From assembly GCF_009937975.1 (NCBI RefSeq), contig NZ_AP018441.1:3782001-3846000 (forward strand): a DNA stretch of 64,000 nt, read 5' to 3'. Positions within the stretch are counted from its first letter, which is position 1. Each line of letters starts with the position of its first letter. This document shows, piece by piece, positions 51,572 to 62,050 of this stretch. The notes under the pieces are model-generated. The model had not been told where the DNA came from and ran no database searches. It worked only from the letters and a program-made list of their open reading frames with translations. Source of the DNA: Undibacterium sp. YM2. Its GTDB lineage: Bacteria; Pseudomonadota; Gammaproteobacteria; Burkholderiales; Burkholderiaceae_D. The position numbers and the translations under genes were made by a program.

Positions 51572-53362
51572 TCAGAACTGATCTTCAGGCAAGGCCATGA
51601 CACCGGTACTGCCATCAACTATCGCTGAACGCAAGCCTTGTGCAGCCGACAGGATATGGTCAGCAAAGTAACGGGCAGTCGCAATCTTGGCTTTATAAAA
51701 GGCGGCATCGCCCTCGCCTGCATTCAGTTTTTGCTGGGCGACAATGGCAGCACGCGCCATCTGCCAGCCACCAAAAACGATGCCTGCCAGCTTCAGGTAC
51801 AGAACACTGCCGGCAAAAACGCCCTTGATGTCTTGCTTGAAGTTGGTGACGACATAATCAACCACATCTTCCAGCGCTGCAGTACCTGCTGCCAGTTGGC
51901 GCTGTATCGCCAGCATGTCAACTGAACCAATAGCCGTCAATTGTGCTTCTGTTGCACGCATGTCAGCGATGAATGCTTTTGCAGTGGCACCGCCATCGCG
52001 TGAAGTCTTGCGGCCTACCAGATCGTTTGCCTGGATAGCTGTAGTACCTTCATAGATAGTCAGAATCTTGGCATCACGGTAGTGTTGTGCCGCACCGGTT
52101 TCTTCGATGAAGCCCATGCCGCCATGCACCTGCACGCCAGTGGATGTGACATCCAGCGACATTTCTGTTGACCAGCCTTTGACGATAGGCACCAGGTATT
52201 CATACTTGGCCTGATTGGCCTTGCGCACTGCTGCATCGGCATGATGATGGGCAAAGTCACTGATACCGGCGGCGACATAAGCCAGCGCACGTGCACCTTC
52301 AGTCTGGGCGCGCATGGACATCAGCATGCGACGTACATCAGGATGGTTGATGATGGCAACCGGGCCAGCAGAGCCCGCCAGGTCACGTGACTGCACGCGG
52401 TCTTTGGCGTATTGCACTGCCTTTTGATAGGCGCGTTCTGCCACGCCTATGCCCTGCATGCCAACGCCAAAGCGGGCGGCATTCATCATGATGAACATGT
52501 ATTCAAGGCCGCGGTTTTCCTCGCCGACCAGGGTACCTATCGCGCCGCCGTTATCACCAAATTGCAGTACCGCAGTCGGGCTGGCCTTGATGCCCAGCTT
52601 GTGTTCTATCGATACGCAGTGTGCGTCATTGCGTGCACCCAGTGTGCCATCGGCATTCACCAAAAATTTAGGCACGATGAACAGGGAAATACCTTTGACG
52701 CCTTCTGGCGCATCAGGAGTACGTGCCAGCACCAGGTGGACGATATTTTCTGCCATATCGTGTTCACCATAGGTGATGAAAATCTTGGTGCCATAGACTT
52801 TAAAGGTACCATCACCTTGCGGCACGGCACGGCTGCGCACCATCGCCAGATCAGAACCGGCTTGTGGCTCAGTCAGGTTCATGGTGCCTGTCCATTTGCC
52901 GGAAATCAGGTTTTCCAGGTAGATGGCTTTTTGTTCGTCGCTGCCTGCAGTCAGCAGGGCTTCAATCGCGCCATCGGTCAGCAATGGGCACAGGGCAAAC
53001 GAGATGCTTGCTGCATTGAGCATTTCTATGCATGGCGTTGCCACCAGCTTGGGCAAGCCCTGGCCGCCAAATTCTTGCGGATGCTGCACACCCTGCCAGC
53101 CTGCTTCTCCAAACATCTTGAAGGCTTCTTTAAAGCCCTTGGTGGTGAAGACTTCACCGTCCTTCCAATAGCTTGGTGCCTGATCGCCAGGCCAGTTCAA
53201 TGGCGCGACCACTTCACCGGCAAACTTGGCGTTTTCTTCCAGCACGGCTTCTACCGTTTCTGCTGTTGCATCTTCACAGCCAGGCAAGGCATTGACTTCC
53301 GCCAGACCAGCCAGTTCGTTGATGAGGAACAGCATGTCCTTGACAGGGGCAACATAGCTCAT
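51572..53362 (-). CDS. Acyl-CoA dehydrogenase (large, DmdC/FadE-like)
   Basis: This 596-residue flavoenzyme has the normal acyl-CoA dehydrogenase core: substrate/FAD segments MNLTEPQAGSDLAMVRSRAV and KIFITYGEHDMAENIVHLVL, and the catalytic Glu in AKILTIYEGTTAIQANDLVG. An extra C-terminal domain of about 130 residues makes it of the long type with PF12806, as in methylthiopropionyl-CoA dehydrogenase DmdC and related enzymes; short-chain or branched substrates are possible. It passes electrons to the flavoprotein encoded by etfB-etfA just upstream on the same strand. The last gene of that operon ends at a terminator. Confidence 0.95.
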   Translation of the reverse strand: MSYVAPVKDMLFLINELAGLAEVNALPGCEDATAETVEAVLEENAKFAGEVVAPLNWPGDQAPSYWKDGEVFTTKGFKEAFKMFGEAGWQGVQHPQEFGGQGLPKLVATPCIEMLNAASISFALCPLLTDGAIEALLTAGSDEQKAIYLENLISGKWTGTMNLTEPQAGSDLAMVRSRAVPQGDGTFKVYGTKIFITYGEHDMAENIVHLVLARTPDAPEGVKGISLFIVPKFLVNADGTLGARNDAHCVSIEHKLGIKASPTAVLQFGDNGGAIGTLVGEENRGLEYMFIMMNAARFGVGMQGIGVAERAYQKAVQYAKDRVQSRDLAGSAGPVAIINHPDVRRMLMSMRAQTEGARALAYVAAGISDFAHHHADAAVRKANQAKYEYLVPIVKGWSTEMSLDVTSTGVQVHGGMGFIEETGAAQHYRDAKILTIYEGTTAIQANDLVGRKTSRDGGATAKAFIADMRATEAQLTAIGSVDMLAIQRQLAAGTAALEDVVDYVVTNFKQDIKGVFAGSVLYLKLAGIVFGGWQMARAAIVAQQKLNAGEGDAAFYKAKIATARYFADHILSAAQGLRSAIVDGSTGVMALPEDQF

Positions 53363-53480
53363 TTTTGTATCCCAAAAAAAGAAAAAGGGGCAGGTCAGGA
53401 AGATCGCCAGAAATAGTGCGATAAACCGCTTACCTGCCCCAATCAGGCCGCCGTAGCGGCCAACAAATTACAGTAGATTA

Positions 53481-54410
53481 TTAACCTAATTCAGCTACCA
53501 ATTGCGGAACGATATCAAACAGATCGCCAACGATGCCGTAATCAGCTACCGAGAAGATCGGTGCTTCTGGATCTTTGTTGATAGCAACGATAGTCTTGGA
53601 ATCTTTCATACCGGCCAGATGCTGGATCGCGCCCGAGATACCGACGGCGATATACAGCGTTGGAGCAACGATCTTGCCGGTTTGGCCAACTTGCCAGTCA
53701 TTCGGTACAAAGCCAGCATCCACCGCAGCACGGGATGCGCCCATGGCAGCACCCAGCTTGTCGGCCAATGGCTCCAGAATCTTGAAGTTGTCGCCAGAAC
53801 CCATGCCACGGCCACCGGAAACGATGACTTTGGCTGCTGTCAGTTCAGGACGATCAGACTTTGCCACTTCGCGGGAAACGAAAGCCGATTTGCCAGAATC
53901 AGCAACGGCAGCCACAGTTTCCACAGCGGCAGAACCACCAGTGGCAGCAGCATCAAAGCCTGTTGTACGTACAGTGATGACCTTGATTGCATCTGTCGAT
54001 TGTACGGTAGCGATGGCGTTACCAGCATAGATAGGACGCTCGAAAGTGTCTGGGCTATCCACCTTGGTGATTTCAGAGATTTGCGATACGTCGAGCTTGG
54101 CAGCTACGCGCGGCAAAATGTTTTTGCCGTAGGCGGTTGCCGGTGCAAGGATGTGGCTATAGCCAGATGCAATTGCCAGGACTTGTTCAGCAACGTTTTC
54201 TGCCAGGCCGTCAGCAAAATGTGCTGCATCTGCATGCAATACTTTGCTGACGCCAGCGATTTGTGCAGCAGCAGTTGCGGCAGCACCGGCATTGTGGCCA
54301 GCAACCAGTACGTGCACATCTGCGCCGCATTGGGCAGCAGCAGTAACAGTGTTCAATGTGCTGCCCTTGAGGCCAGCGTTGTCGTGTTCAGCGATGACGA
54401 GTGTAGTCAT
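53481..54410 (-). CDS. etfA: Electron transfer flavoprotein subunit alpha
   Basis: This 309-residue protein starts at ATG 54410, with GGAAG six bases before. Its C-terminal FAD domain is plain: [20 protein letters not shown], then [22 protein letters not shown] and [20 protein letters not shown]. It pairs with EtfB to carry electrons from acyl-CoA dehydrogenases to ETF-ubiquinone oxidoreductase. The gene follows etfB by 88 bases and precedes the dehydrogenase by 118 bases; a perfect hairpin (53446-53461) lies in this second gap and may tune the ratio. Confidence 0.97.
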   Translation of the reverse strand: MTTLVIAEHDNAGLKGSTLNTVTAAAQCGADVHVLVAGHNAGAAATAAAQIAGVSKVLHADAAHFADGLAENVAEQVLAIASGYSHILAPATAYGKNILPRVAAKLDVSQISEITKVDSPDTFERPIYAGNAIATVQSTDAIKVITVRTTGFDAAATGGSAAVETVAAVADSGKSAFVSREVAKSDRPELTAAKVIVSGGRGMGSGDNFKILEPLADKLGAAMGASRAAVDAGFVPNDWQVGQTGKIVAPTLYIAVGISGAIQHLAGMKDSKTIVAINKDPEAPIFSVADYGIVGDLFDIVPQLVAELG

Positions 54411-54498
54411 GATGTCTTCCACTTGATGTGTTGTCAGGATCAATATCCCGGCAACAAAAATTATTCTTAAATTCTGTCTTTATGAAAGCTGAAAGCTA

Positions 54499-55251
54499 TC
54501 AGCCAATAACCTTGGCTTCATTGCGCAGCTTGGCAACCAGGGTCGCTACGTCAGGTACCTTGATACCGGCGCTGCGTTTTGGTGGCTCAGTGACTTTCAA
54601 GGTCTTGACGCGGGAAGCAACGTCCACACCCAGGTCTGCTGGTTTGACATTGTCCAGTTGTTTTTTCTTGGCCTTCATGATGTTAGGCAAAGTCACATAA
54701 CGTGGCTCATTCAGACGCAAGTCTGTAGTGATGATCGCTGGCAATGTCAGGGACAATGTTTCCAGGCCGCCATCAACTTCACGTGTGACTGTGGCCTTGC
54801 CATCAGCGACCGTGACTTTGGATGCAAAAGTCGCTTGTGGCCAACCCAGCAAAGCGGCCAGCATCTGACCAGTCTGGTTGCAATCATCATCAATCGCCTG
54901 TTTGCCGAGGATGATCAGTTGTGGTTGTTCTTTGTCAGCCAGTGCCTTGAGCAATTTGGCCACAGCCAGCGGTTGCAGTTCTGCATCGCTTTCAACCAGG
55001 ATGCCACGGTCAGCACCAATAGCCATGGCTGTACGCAGGGTTTCCTGGCATTGCGCCACGCCGCAAGATACAGCGATGACTTCAGTCACGACGCCAGCTT
55101 CTTTCAGGCGGGTCGCTTCTTCAACAGCGATTTCATCAAATGGGTTCATGGACATTTTGACGTTGGCGATATCAACGCCAGAGCCATCAGATTTGACACG
55201 TACTTTGACGTTGTAATCGACGACGCGTTTGACTGGTACCAGGACTTTCAT
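54499..55251 (-). CDS. etfB: Electron transfer flavoprotein subunit beta
   Basis: This 250-residue protein begins [20 protein letters not shown], the family N-terminus. The AMP-binding signature region reads [20 protein letters not shown], and the ETF-beta C-terminal arm that shields FAD is seen in [14 protein letters not shown]. It forms a heterodimer with EtfA. It is the first gene of the etfB-etfA-acyl-CoA dehydrogenase operon. Confidence 0.97.
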   Translation of the reverse strand: MKVLVPVKRVVDYNVKVRVKSDGSGVDIANVKMSMNPFDEIAVEEATRLKEAGVVTEVIAVSCGVAQCQETLRTAMAIGADRGILVESDAELQPLAVAKLLKALADKEQPQLIILGKQAIDDDCNQTGQMLAALLGWPQATFASKVTVADGKATVTREVDGGLETLSLTLPAIITTDLRLNEPRYVTLPNIMKAKKKQLDNVKPADLGVDVASRVKTLKVTEPPKRSAGIKVPDVATLVAKLRNEAKVIG

Positions 55252-55614
55252 AGTTCTGCCTTTATGAGCTAATTGGGGAATACCGAATTTAATACCGATT
55301 TATACGAAACTTGCTACGAATGTTAAAGCTTGATACTGAAAACTTGCTGCCTGACGTACTTTTACATTGCGGGCGACCTGGGCGGCGTGTACGGCACTGC
55401 CGCACCAAACATCTCATCTTACTGCGCTTTCGCATCCGCAAATTGACGTATACGTAAATTCTATTGATTATAAAACGAAAACATCAAGATTTTGCACAAT
55501 TTAGCACGAGCGTTCTTTTTAATCCACTTTGCCACTAGAGCAGAATGCCTAATCCACCCGTGCTTGAGACTGAGCCAGAGGCGCATCAAACATGAAAAGT
55601 GCATTCCTGAATAC
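55252..55614 (-). promoter_or_regulatory. Leader/promoter region of the etfB operon
   Basis: No gene is seen here. A perfect minus-strand TATAAT lies at 55472-55467, but the -35 region is poor (GCAAAA at 17-base spacing), and the distance to etfB is about 215 bases. Confidence 0.35.
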
Positions 55615-55642
55615 AAAAAACCCGCAACAGGTTGCGGGTTTT
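55615..55642 (-). terminator. Terminator after the TusA-like gene
   Basis: CCCGCAAC and GTTGCGGG pair around a two-base loop with A/T runs on both sides, 42 bases after the stop codon of the TusA-like gene on the minus strand. Confidence 0.88.
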
Positions 55643-55684
55643 GATTTGCTGCTTTGCCGATGGGTATATGCAGACTGGACAGAC

Positions 55685-55912
55685 TTATTTGCGCTTGATG
55701 AAGTACTCAAACTCTTTGCTGCCTTCCTGATGCGACAACAGTTCATTGCCGGTTTGCTTGGAAAAGGCCTTGAAGTCCCTGACCGAACCAGGATCTGTCG
55801 CCAGCACATGCAACACTTCACCAGTGAGCATTTCGGCCAGTGCCTTTTTAGTCTTTAAAATTGGAAGAGGACAATTCAGTCCACGTGCATCCAGTTCTTT
55901 ATTGAATTGCAT
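55685..55912 (-). CDS. TusA-family sulfur carrier protein
   Basis: This is a 75-residue protein starting at ATG 55912, with GGGGA nearby. It shows the TusA pattern: LDARGLNCPLPILKTKKALA with the sulfur-accepting Cys in CPLP, followed by GEVLHVLATDPGSVRDFKAF. TusA homologues carry persulfide sulfur for tRNA thiolation, molybdopterin or sulfur oxidation. The frame remains open to 55987 upstream, but the shorter start matches the family. It is a stand-alone gene. Confidence 0.93.
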   Translation of the reverse strand: MQFNKELDARGLNCPLPILKTKKALAEMLTGEVLHVLATDPGSVRDFKAFSKQTGNELLSHQEGSKEFEYFIKRK

Positions 55913-56249
55913 GATTTCCCCAGAAATACAAATTGAGTAAGCTAATTCGCCCGACAATTGATGCACCAATTCTACCGGAATTTTCATTCGTATGGTGCAT
56001 CGCAGCAGACTAACAACAAAAGACCAAATATTTTAAAAAGTTTCCGCACGAAAATGGTGCAAAACCAAAGAATCTTCGTTTAAAGCCTACATTCTCATCT
56101 TAGACAGTAAACTTACTGCTGGCTTACTTATTGGAGGAATTTCACCAAAACAATTGTTAAACTGGTTTTTTTATTGGCAATTACGCATGTAGCCCTGCCC
56201 TTCCGGGCATTTTTAGCCCATCGTCGTTTTGCATTGCAAAAGACTCAAG
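55913..56249. other. Intergenic region without a gene
   Basis: A short plus-strand stem-loop with T5 (TGCCC-TTCC-GGGCA at 56196-56209) is the only structure seen. It does not follow any recognised plus-strand gene. Confidence 0.4.
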
Positions 56250-56768
56250 CTATTTACTTTCCCACTCCCTGTAAACCGGTTCCAGGCCTCGTGTACGCAT
56301 CCAGTCTGCCATGGCATGACCAGTACCGGCACTCCATGGCCTGAGTTTTTCGGGTTCTATGAGACGGTATTCCAGCAACTCTGGCGACAGGCTGACCGTG
56401 CCGGATGCCTTGACGTGATAGGCGATGATGAGTTCGTTTTTACGGATGAACTCATACACACCGATCAACTTCACTTCATCGGCATCAAGATTGGTTTCTT
56501 CCTTGAGTTCACGGGCCACGCCCTGCTCCGGGGTTTCGCCGCGCTCCATGAAGCCGGTGATGAGGGCAAAGGTATTTTCTGGCCAGGCAGCATTGCGCGC
56601 CAGCAGTATCTTGTCTTCAAACTCGACCAGGGCAGCCAGTACAGGCAGGGGATTATCCCAATGGGTCCAATGCCCTTCAGGGCAGGCCAGCCTGAGCTTG
56701 CTGGCCTCTTGTTCATCGGGACGTTCTATCAGTGATGTTGCACAAACCGGGCAAAACTTTATTTCCAT
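56250..56768 (-). CDS. NUDIX hydrolase with N-terminal zinc-ribbon-like segment
   Basis: This 172-residue enzyme begins MEIKFCPVCATSL, with a second Cys/His group at LACPEGHWTHWDNP, similar to the zinc ribbon of NudC-type enzymes. The NUDIX box GFMERGETPEQGVARELKEE continues TNL, with Asn in place of the usual Gly near the end. It probably hydrolyses a nucleoside diphosphate derivative. The gene starts eight bases after the stop of the GNAT gene, so alaS, GNAT and NUDIX are likely co-transcribed. Confidence 0.88.
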   Translation of the reverse strand: MEIKFCPVCATSLIERPDEQEASKLRLACPEGHWTHWDNPLPVLAALVEFEDKILLARNAAWPENTFALITGFMERGETPEQGVARELKEETNLDADEVKLIGVYEFIRKNELIIAYHVKASGTVSLSPELLEYRLIEPEKLRPWSAGTGHAMADWMRTRGLEPVYREWESK

Positions 56769-56775
56769 GCTGACC

Positions 56776-57294
56776 TCAGGTTTCCCTCAGCGGTATCATC
56801 GCCTGCTTGGGATGCAGGCGCGCCATGGCATAACTATCGACATACTGGCCATTGCGAAAAGCGTAGGCACGCATGGTGCCCTCTTTTTCAAAGCCAAATT
56901 TTTTATACAGATGGATGGCGGCGGTGTTATCGCAAAACACCGTCAATTCCAGACGCAGGAGATTAAGCCAGTTATCCGATAAATTCAGCAGTTCGGTGAG
57001 CAGCGCAGTGCCTATGCCACGACCAGTAAAGGAATCAGCCACCCCCATGCCCAAGCTGGCGACATGTTGTCGCCTTTGCGCTTTTTCAAGATGCAGGCTG
57101 GCAGAACCCACCACGACACCATCATAGATGGCGACCAGGCGGGTATCCTTGGGATCAGTCTTTTCCAGGCGCTCCTGCCACATTTCATAAGAAGGATGTG
57201 GCAGTTGCAAAGTACCTGCATAGGTGCCGCCACTGGCGAACACCCTTTGCAGTTGGGCCGCATCTGAAACTTCAGCGCGGCGTATATGTATCAT
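56776..57294 (-). CDS. GNAT family N-acetyltransferase
   Basis: This 172-residue enzyme starts at ATG 57294, which overlaps the alaS stop (ATGA), pointing to translational coupling; an ATG at 57312 would add six residues inside alaS. Motif A reads [20 protein letters not shown] and motif [21 protein letters not shown], both clear GNAT features. The pattern resembles YhhY/PhnO-like amino-acid acetyltransferases. The substrate is unknown. Confidence 0.88.
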   Translation of the reverse strand: MIHIRRAEVSDAAQLQRVFASGGTYAGTLQLPHPSYEMWQERLEKTDPKDTRLVAIYDGVVVGSASLHLEKAQRRQHVASLGMGVADSFTGRGIGTALLTELLNLSDNWLNLLRLELTVFCDNTAAIHLYKKFGFEKEGTMRAYAFRNGQYVDSYAMARLHPKQAMIPLRET

Positions 57295-59903
57295 AGACGT
57301 GAAGTTACCCATTCAGTCACACCCTCCAAGGCTTTTGTCAGACCGCTGGCATCCGTACCACCCGCTTGCGCCATGTCAGGACGGCCACCACCTTTGCCAC
57401 CGACTTGCTGCGCAACAAAGTTAACCAGATCACCCGCCTTGACTTTGGATGTCGTATCCGCTGTCACACCGGCAATCAGGCTGACCTTGCCATCATTGAC
57501 TGCGGCCAGCACGATGGCGGCTGTTTTCAGCTTGTCCTTGAGCTTGTCCATGGTTTCACGCAGGGCTGTCACGTCAGCGCCTTGCAACGTCGCAGCCAGC
57601 ACCTTGATACCTTTGACATCCACTGCCTGGTTCACCAGGTCATCGCCCTGGCTGGACGCCATTTTGGATTTCAATGTCGCCAGTTCTTTTTCCAGCGCCT
57701 TGACATGATCCTGCACTTGCCCGATACGCAGCGTCAGTTCTTCTGGCTGGGTTTTCAGGGCAGCAGCAGCTTCATTGATGCGGCTGTTCAGGTTTTGCAC
57801 CAAAGCCAGCGCAACTTCACCCGTCACGGCTTCTACACGGCGAATACCGGCAGCGACACCACCTTCAGCCACGATCTTGAACAGGCCGATATCACCGGTA
57901 CGAGATACGTGAGTACCACCGCACAGCTCACGCGAAGTACCGATGTCGAGTACGCGCACTTCATCGCCATATTTCTCGCCAAACAGGGCCATCGCACCAT
58001 GCTTGACCGCGTCGTCATATCCCATGACTTGCGCCTGAGTTGCCACGTTGGCCAGAATTTCACGGTTGACGATGGTTTCTACCTGACGGATTTCATCCGC
58101 AGTCATAGGGCCATTGTGACTAAAGTCGAAACGGGTTTTTTCCACATCCACCAAAGAACCTTTTTGTGCGACATGGCTGCCCAGTACTTCACGCAAGGCC
58201 TTGTGCATCAAATGCGTGGCAGAGTGATTGCGCATGGTTTGTGCGCGGATTTCCTGGTTCACTTCTGCCTTGAGATTCTGTGCAATAGACAGGCTGCCAG
58301 ATTTCAATACGCCGTGATGGCCGAATACATCTGCCTGGATTTTTCTTGTGTCATTCACTTCAAACACGACACCATCCACGCCCACCAGCACACCAGAGTC
58401 GCCTGCCTGGCCACCTGATTCTGCATAGAAAGGTGTCGTATCAAGGACAACAATCGCTTTTTGACCCGCCTTGATTTCATTGACGGCTGTGCCATCAACA
58501 TACAGGGCGATCACTTTGGCTTCATGTTGCAATTGATCGTAACCGACGAATTTTGTCTTTTCGCCACTGTACTCAATTGCAGCAGCCATTTTGAAGTCGT
58601 CGTTATCTTGTCCGCCCTTCTTCTGTATCGCCATACATTCATGGAAACCAGCCTCATCCAGCACGACATTACGCTCACGGCAAATATCTGCGGTCAGATC
58701 CAGCGGGAAGCCATAAGTGTCATGCAAAGTGAAGGCTGTTTTGCCATCAAGATTTTTGCTGTCTTTGACAAGAGCGGCCTCCAGAATCTTCATGCCGTTG
58801 CCCAGTGTTTCACCGAATCGCAATTCTTCTTGCTTAAGCACCTGAGCAACCCGATCCGCCATTTCTGTCAATTCAGGGTAGGCAACGCCCATTTCCTTGA
58901 CCAGATCAGGTACCAGTTTGTAGAAAAAAGGCTGGCTTTGACCCAGCTTATGGCCATGACGCAAGGCGCGGCGAGTAATGCGACGCAGCACATAGCCACG
59001 GCCTTCATTACCTGGGATGATGCCATCAACGATCAAGAAACAAGCACAGCGGATATGATCCGCAATCACGCGCAGGGAATTGTTTTCCAGATCGGTACAG
59101 CCGGTTTCACGCGCTGCTGCCTTGATCAGGTTCTGGAAAGTATCGATTTCATAGTTGGAATGCACATGCTGCAAGACTGCAGACAGGCGTTCCAGGCCCA
59201 TGCCAGTATCCACGCATGGCTTAGGCAGAGGATTCAGGACACCAGCTTCATCCTTGTTGAACTGCATGAACACCAGGTTCCAGATTTCGATGAAACGGTC
59301 GCCATCTTCATCTGGCGAACCTGGAGGTCCGCCCCAGATTTCCGGACCGTGGTCATAGAAAATCTCGGTACAAGGGCCGCAAGGGCCAGTGTCAGCCATT
59401 TGCCAGAAATTGTCGGATGCATAGCGCGCACCCTTGTTGTCGCCGATGCGGATGATGCGTTCTACCGGTACGCCGATTTCGTTTTTCCAGATATCGTAGG
59501 CTTCGTCATCTTCCTGATAGACGGTGACGGTCAGCTTGTCTTTTGGCAGACCATAGACTGTCGTCAGCAATTCCCATGCATAGTGAATCGCATCTTTCTT
59601 GAAGTAATCGCCAAAGGAGAAATTGCCCAGCATTTCAAAGAAGGTGTGGTGACGCGCGGTGTAACCGACGTTTTCCAGGTCATTGTGCTTGCCACCGGCA
59701 CGTACACTGCGTTGCGCTGTCGTGGCACGGGTGTAGGCACGTTTGTCCTGGCCGAGGAACACATCCTTGAACTGCACCATACCGGAGTTGGTGAACAGCA
59801 GAGTAGGATCATTGCCGGGTATCAGGCTGGAAGAGCGCACGCGGGTGTGGCCCTTGGATTCAAAGAAGCTGAGGAATTTATCGCGGATTTCTGACGAGTT
59901 CAT
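57291..59903 (-). CDS. alaS: Alanyl-tRNA synthetase
   Basis: This 870-residue enzyme charges tRNA-Ala. The class II core includes [20 protein letters not shown] (motif 1 region) and [20 protein letters not shown]. The editing domain has the zinc ligands in [12 protein letters not shown] and [14 protein letters not shown]. The C-terminal oligomerisation domain ends with the Gly-rich [18 protein letters not shown]. The length is close to that of other bacterial AlaS (about 875). The ATG at 59903 is the family start. Its last codons overlap the GNAT gene. Confidence 0.98.
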   Translation of the reverse strand: MNSSEIRDKFLSFFESKGHTRVRSSSLIPGNDPTLLFTNSGMVQFKDVFLGQDKRAYTRATTAQRSVRAGGKHNDLENVGYTARHHTFFEMLGNFSFGDYFKKDAIHYAWELLTTVYGLPKDKLTVTVYQEDDEAYDIWKNEIGVPVERIIRIGDNKGARYASDNFWQMADTGPCGPCTEIFYDHGPEIWGGPPGSPDEDGDRFIEIWNLVFMQFNKDEAGVLNPLPKPCVDTGMGLERLSAVLQHVHSNYEIDTFQNLIKAAARETGCTDLENNSLRVIADHIRCACFLIVDGIIPGNEGRGYVLRRITRRALRHGHKLGQSQPFFYKLVPDLVKEMGVAYPELTEMADRVAQVLKQEELRFGETLGNGMKILEAALVKDSKNLDGKTAFTLHDTYGFPLDLTADICRERNVVLDEAGFHECMAIQKKGGQDNDDFKMAAAIEYSGEKTKFVGYDQLQHEAKVIALYVDGTAVNEIKAGQKAIVVLDTTPFYAESGGQAGDSGVLVGVDGVVFEVNDTRKIQADVFGHHGVLKSGSLSIAQNLKAEVNQEIRAQTMRNHSATHLMHKALREVLGSHVAQKGSLVDVEKTRFDFSHNGPMTADEIRQVETIVNREILANVATQAQVMGYDDAVKHGAMALFGEKYGDEVRVLDIGTSRELCGGTHVSRTGDIGLFKIVAEGGVAAGIRRVEAVTGEVALALVQNLNSRINEAAAALKTQPEELTLRIGQVQDHVKALEKELATLKSKMASSQGDDLVNQAVDVKGIKVLAATLQGADVTALRETMDKLKDKLKTAAIVLAAVNDGKVSLIAGVTADTTSKVKAGDLVNFVAQQVGGKGGGRPDMAQAGGTDASGLTKALEGVTEWVTSRL

Positions 59904-60188
59904 AAATGATGGTTCTAAGCTGAAAAATGGGTGTAATTTCCGATTATACGGTATAAATTAAGCCGGATATGCTAGTGAGGTGATGGTAAGTAAGCAAGTT
60001 TGTCTGAAAATGACATGAAAACTTCAAGACATCTCAACACAGAGACACAGAGTCACAGAGAAAACCAGGAGAAGACGTAGAGAGGAAGCAGGGGAAAAGC
60101 CAATGGTAGCGGTGTTGCAAAAACACCATCCAACTACGTCTAACAACTATTAGATGTAGATAACACCACAATCCGCACCGAAGCAAAG
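59904..60188. other. Intergenic region upstream of alaS
   Basis: No gene is seen. It contains a purine-rich stretch with repeated CACAGAGA-like words (about 60036-60062), of unknown meaning. Confidence 0.4.
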
Positions 60189-60218
60189 AAAAAACCGCCA
60201 GTATCTGCCGGCGGTTTT
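60189..60218 (-). terminator. Terminator after the small exported protein gene
   Basis: AAAACCGCC and GGCGGTTTT pair about 20 bases after the minus-strand stop at 60240, with an A/T run on the far side. Confidence 0.85.
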
Positions 60219-60239
60219 ATTTTGCTTTGGCTCTCTTGC

Positions 60240-60584
60240 TCAATTAGTCGTAGTTACTGCGCTCGCATTGTGCTTTTTATTGCGAATTTTCTTGCTGGCG
60301 CGATTTTCTTCGTGCTCAAGTTTGGCGCGCTCTGCCGGTGTCACTACACCATCTGCCTTGGCAGCCTGTTTGTCACCCTCTATCTTGGCTTCACGCTTTT
60401 CCAGATTGCTGGCTTCTTTTGCTGTCAAAGCGCCGCTTTCAACCCCCTTGGCGATGCGTTTTTGTTGTCTGTCCTGGCGTTTCTCTACATTTGGCGTTGC
60501 CGGCTCCTGGGCAAAAACGGAACCCGTGATCAATGTCAGGGCAAGAGTAGTAGCCAGGGCGGCGGCGAGCTTGATGGATTTCAT
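60240..60584 (-). CDS. Small exported charged protein of unknown function
   Basis: This is a 114-residue protein. A signal peptide (MKSIKLAAALATTLALTLIT then GSVFA) precedes a highly charged helical mature part rich in Lys, Glu, Ala and Gln. Two similar helix-loop segments (GVESGALTAKEASNLEKREA and ADGVVTPAERAKLEHEENRA) have the look of EF-hand-like pairs (SGxLT.E / DGxVT.E). Similar proteins occur widely in Burkholderiales with no known role. AAGGA lies six bases before the ATG. It stands alone with its own terminator. Confidence 0.8.
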   Translation of the reverse strand: MKSIKLAAALATTLALTLITGSVFAQEPATPNVEKRQDRQQKRIAKGVESGALTAKEASNLEKREAKIEGDKQAAKADGVVTPAERAKLEHEENRASKKIRNKKHNASAVTTTN

Positions 60585-60720
60585 GAGTATTCCTTTGTTA
60601 AAAGTAGGCTTCTTGGGTCGATATGAGCACGCTGCCCATGTACCTATAACGAAGTCGCTGCTTTTTCCGATGACGGCAAAAAATGTAATCGATGTAAGTG
60701 CTGGTAACTACTACCGCTGT

Positions 60721-60760
60721 CTTGTAACAGACTAAAAATCCTTGTAACAGGCTAGAAATA
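60721..60760 (+). repeat. Imperfect 20-base direct repeat at the 3' end of the beta-barrel gene
   Basis: CTTGTAACAGACTAAAAATC is followed directly by CTTGTAACAGGCTAGAAATA. The second copy contains the TAG stop of the beta-barrel gene at 60754-60752. Confidence 0.75.
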
Positions 60761-62050
60761 ATAACGCGCCAGCAATTGCCAGCTTTGCATTTGCGGTGCA
60801 GCGCCGTAATTGCTCAGGCTCTTGCCGCTGTTGCGCTGCCATTGCAGCGCGAACTCTGTATGCTTCAGGTGGTAGCGCGCCTCCATCCATGACATGCGGC
60901 TGGAATCGGCCATGTCATAGCGGCTCATCGCCGCCAGGTCCAGGTGGTTGATCAGCGCATCTTGCCAGCTTGCATAGACAAAGACGCTGCGCTTGGCCGG
61001 TGTCTCTTGCACGCCCTGCAAAAAACGGCGGTAGATGCCATAGCTTTGCAGGGAAGCCTGCCCGAGGTTATTCCATTTTTCCTGGTCCAGGCCACCGCCG
61101 TTGTATTCGAGTTCGGCTGTCAGCGATATCTTGTTACTGGTGGTGTAGGTCAGGCCGGTCGCACTGTGATTGCGAAACGCACTGTCATCAGGATAAGTTA
61201 TTCCGATTTGCCGCATGGCTTGTGCGAAATTGGACAGGCTGCGCCCGCCCGACCATTCTGCAAACACGACCGTGGAATCATTGAGCAAGGCCGTCAGGTT
61301 CAGGCCGATTTGCACGGGCTGCTTTTCTGTCTTGTACAGTAAGACTTGTGGCGTAATGCCGTCCATCACTTGCTGACTCAAAGTTAACAGCCAGCGGTCT
61401 TGCCCATTGGTTGCGGCGACATCAGGGCTGAAGCTGGAGTAATTGCGCTCGTCAGCCAGTTTGGGTGAATACAGCGCGGTCAAAGAACCGCCATTCCACA
61501 GTTTTTGCCCACGCAGCATGATGCTACCCTGGCGGTTTTCCTTGAGGCTCGCAGGATCTACCGACACCACAGACCGCAAGGCAGAAGTACGAAAATAATC
61601 GGTAGGGTTATAACCCAGCGCCACGCCATTGCGTGCGTTGATGCGGCCCAGGTCCAGTATCTGATCAGTCTGCACTTGCCAGCTCAGGTAGGCTTCTTTA
61701 ATGGTATTGATGTCATGCGACAACCCGGTGGCCTGTGGTGGCCAGCTCACATCCAGGCGATCAGACAGAACCGCACGCCAGCCTGGCGCGAAGGAGTTGT
61801 CATATTGCAGATCCAGCGACATGCGCTGCAATTGCTGGCTGGCGCCACCAAGACGTGCACGGTTTACCCCTGCCCCGGCCTCAACAAACAGACGCCAGTT
61901 ACTAGGCTGCTCAACCGTATTGGGCATCTGGTCTGCGACTTTCAGAGCATCAAGATCAGGGTCTTGTTGTGCCTGGCAATTCAGCGTCAGCAAAACCGTG
62001 CAGGCGCAGACAAGGGTTTTGCATGAAAATGATTTGCGGCGCATCGTCAT
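60752..62050 (-). CDS. Outer-membrane beta-barrel protein of a lipid-export-type operon
   Basis: This 432-residue protein starts at ATG 62050, which overlaps the stop of the upstream gene (ATGA). The signal peptide ends LTLNCQAQ. The mature part shows many alternating amphipathic strands with aromatic ends (LFVEAGAGVNRARLGG, AYLSWQVQTDQILDLGRINA, FVYASWQDALINHLDLAAMS) and ends in Phe (QLLARYYF), as in BAM substrates. No named family is recognised with certainty. It is encoded with a lipoprotein-sorting-like carrier and an FtsX-type ABC permease, so I infer that the three move a lipid or lipoprotein to or across the outer membrane. Confidence 0.8.
   Translation of the reverse strand: MTMRRKSFSCKTLVCACTVLLTLNCQAQQDPDLDALKVADQMPNTVEQPSNWRLFVEAGAGVNRARLGGASQQLQRMSLDLQYDNSFAPGWRAVLSDRLDVSWPPQATGLSHDINTIKEAYLSWQVQTDQILDLGRINARNGVALGYNPTDYFRTSALRSVVSVDPASLKENRQGSIMLRGQKLWNGGSLTALYSPKLADERNYSSFSPDVAATNGQDRWLLTLSQQVMDGITPQVLLYKTEKQPVQIGLNLTALLNDSTVVFAEWSGGRSLSNFAQAMRQIGITYPDDSAFRNHSATGLTYTTSNKISLTAELEYNGGGLDQEKWNNLGQASLQSYGIYRRFLQGVQETPAKRSVFVYASWQDALINHLDLAAMSRYDMADSSRMSWMEARYHLKHTEFALQWQRNSGKSLSNYGAAPQMQSWQLLARYYF

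Noticed and set aside
52412..54470. Plus-strand open frames of 322-334 codons opposite the acyl-CoA dehydrogenase and etfA
   Set aside because: They are shadows of the real minus-strand genes, which carry all family motifs.
57366..59894. Long plus-strand open frames (350 and 477 codons) opposite alaS
   Set aside because: They are antisense to a complete, well-conserved alaS, show low-complexity His/Gln/Phe-rich composition, and have no ribosome sites.
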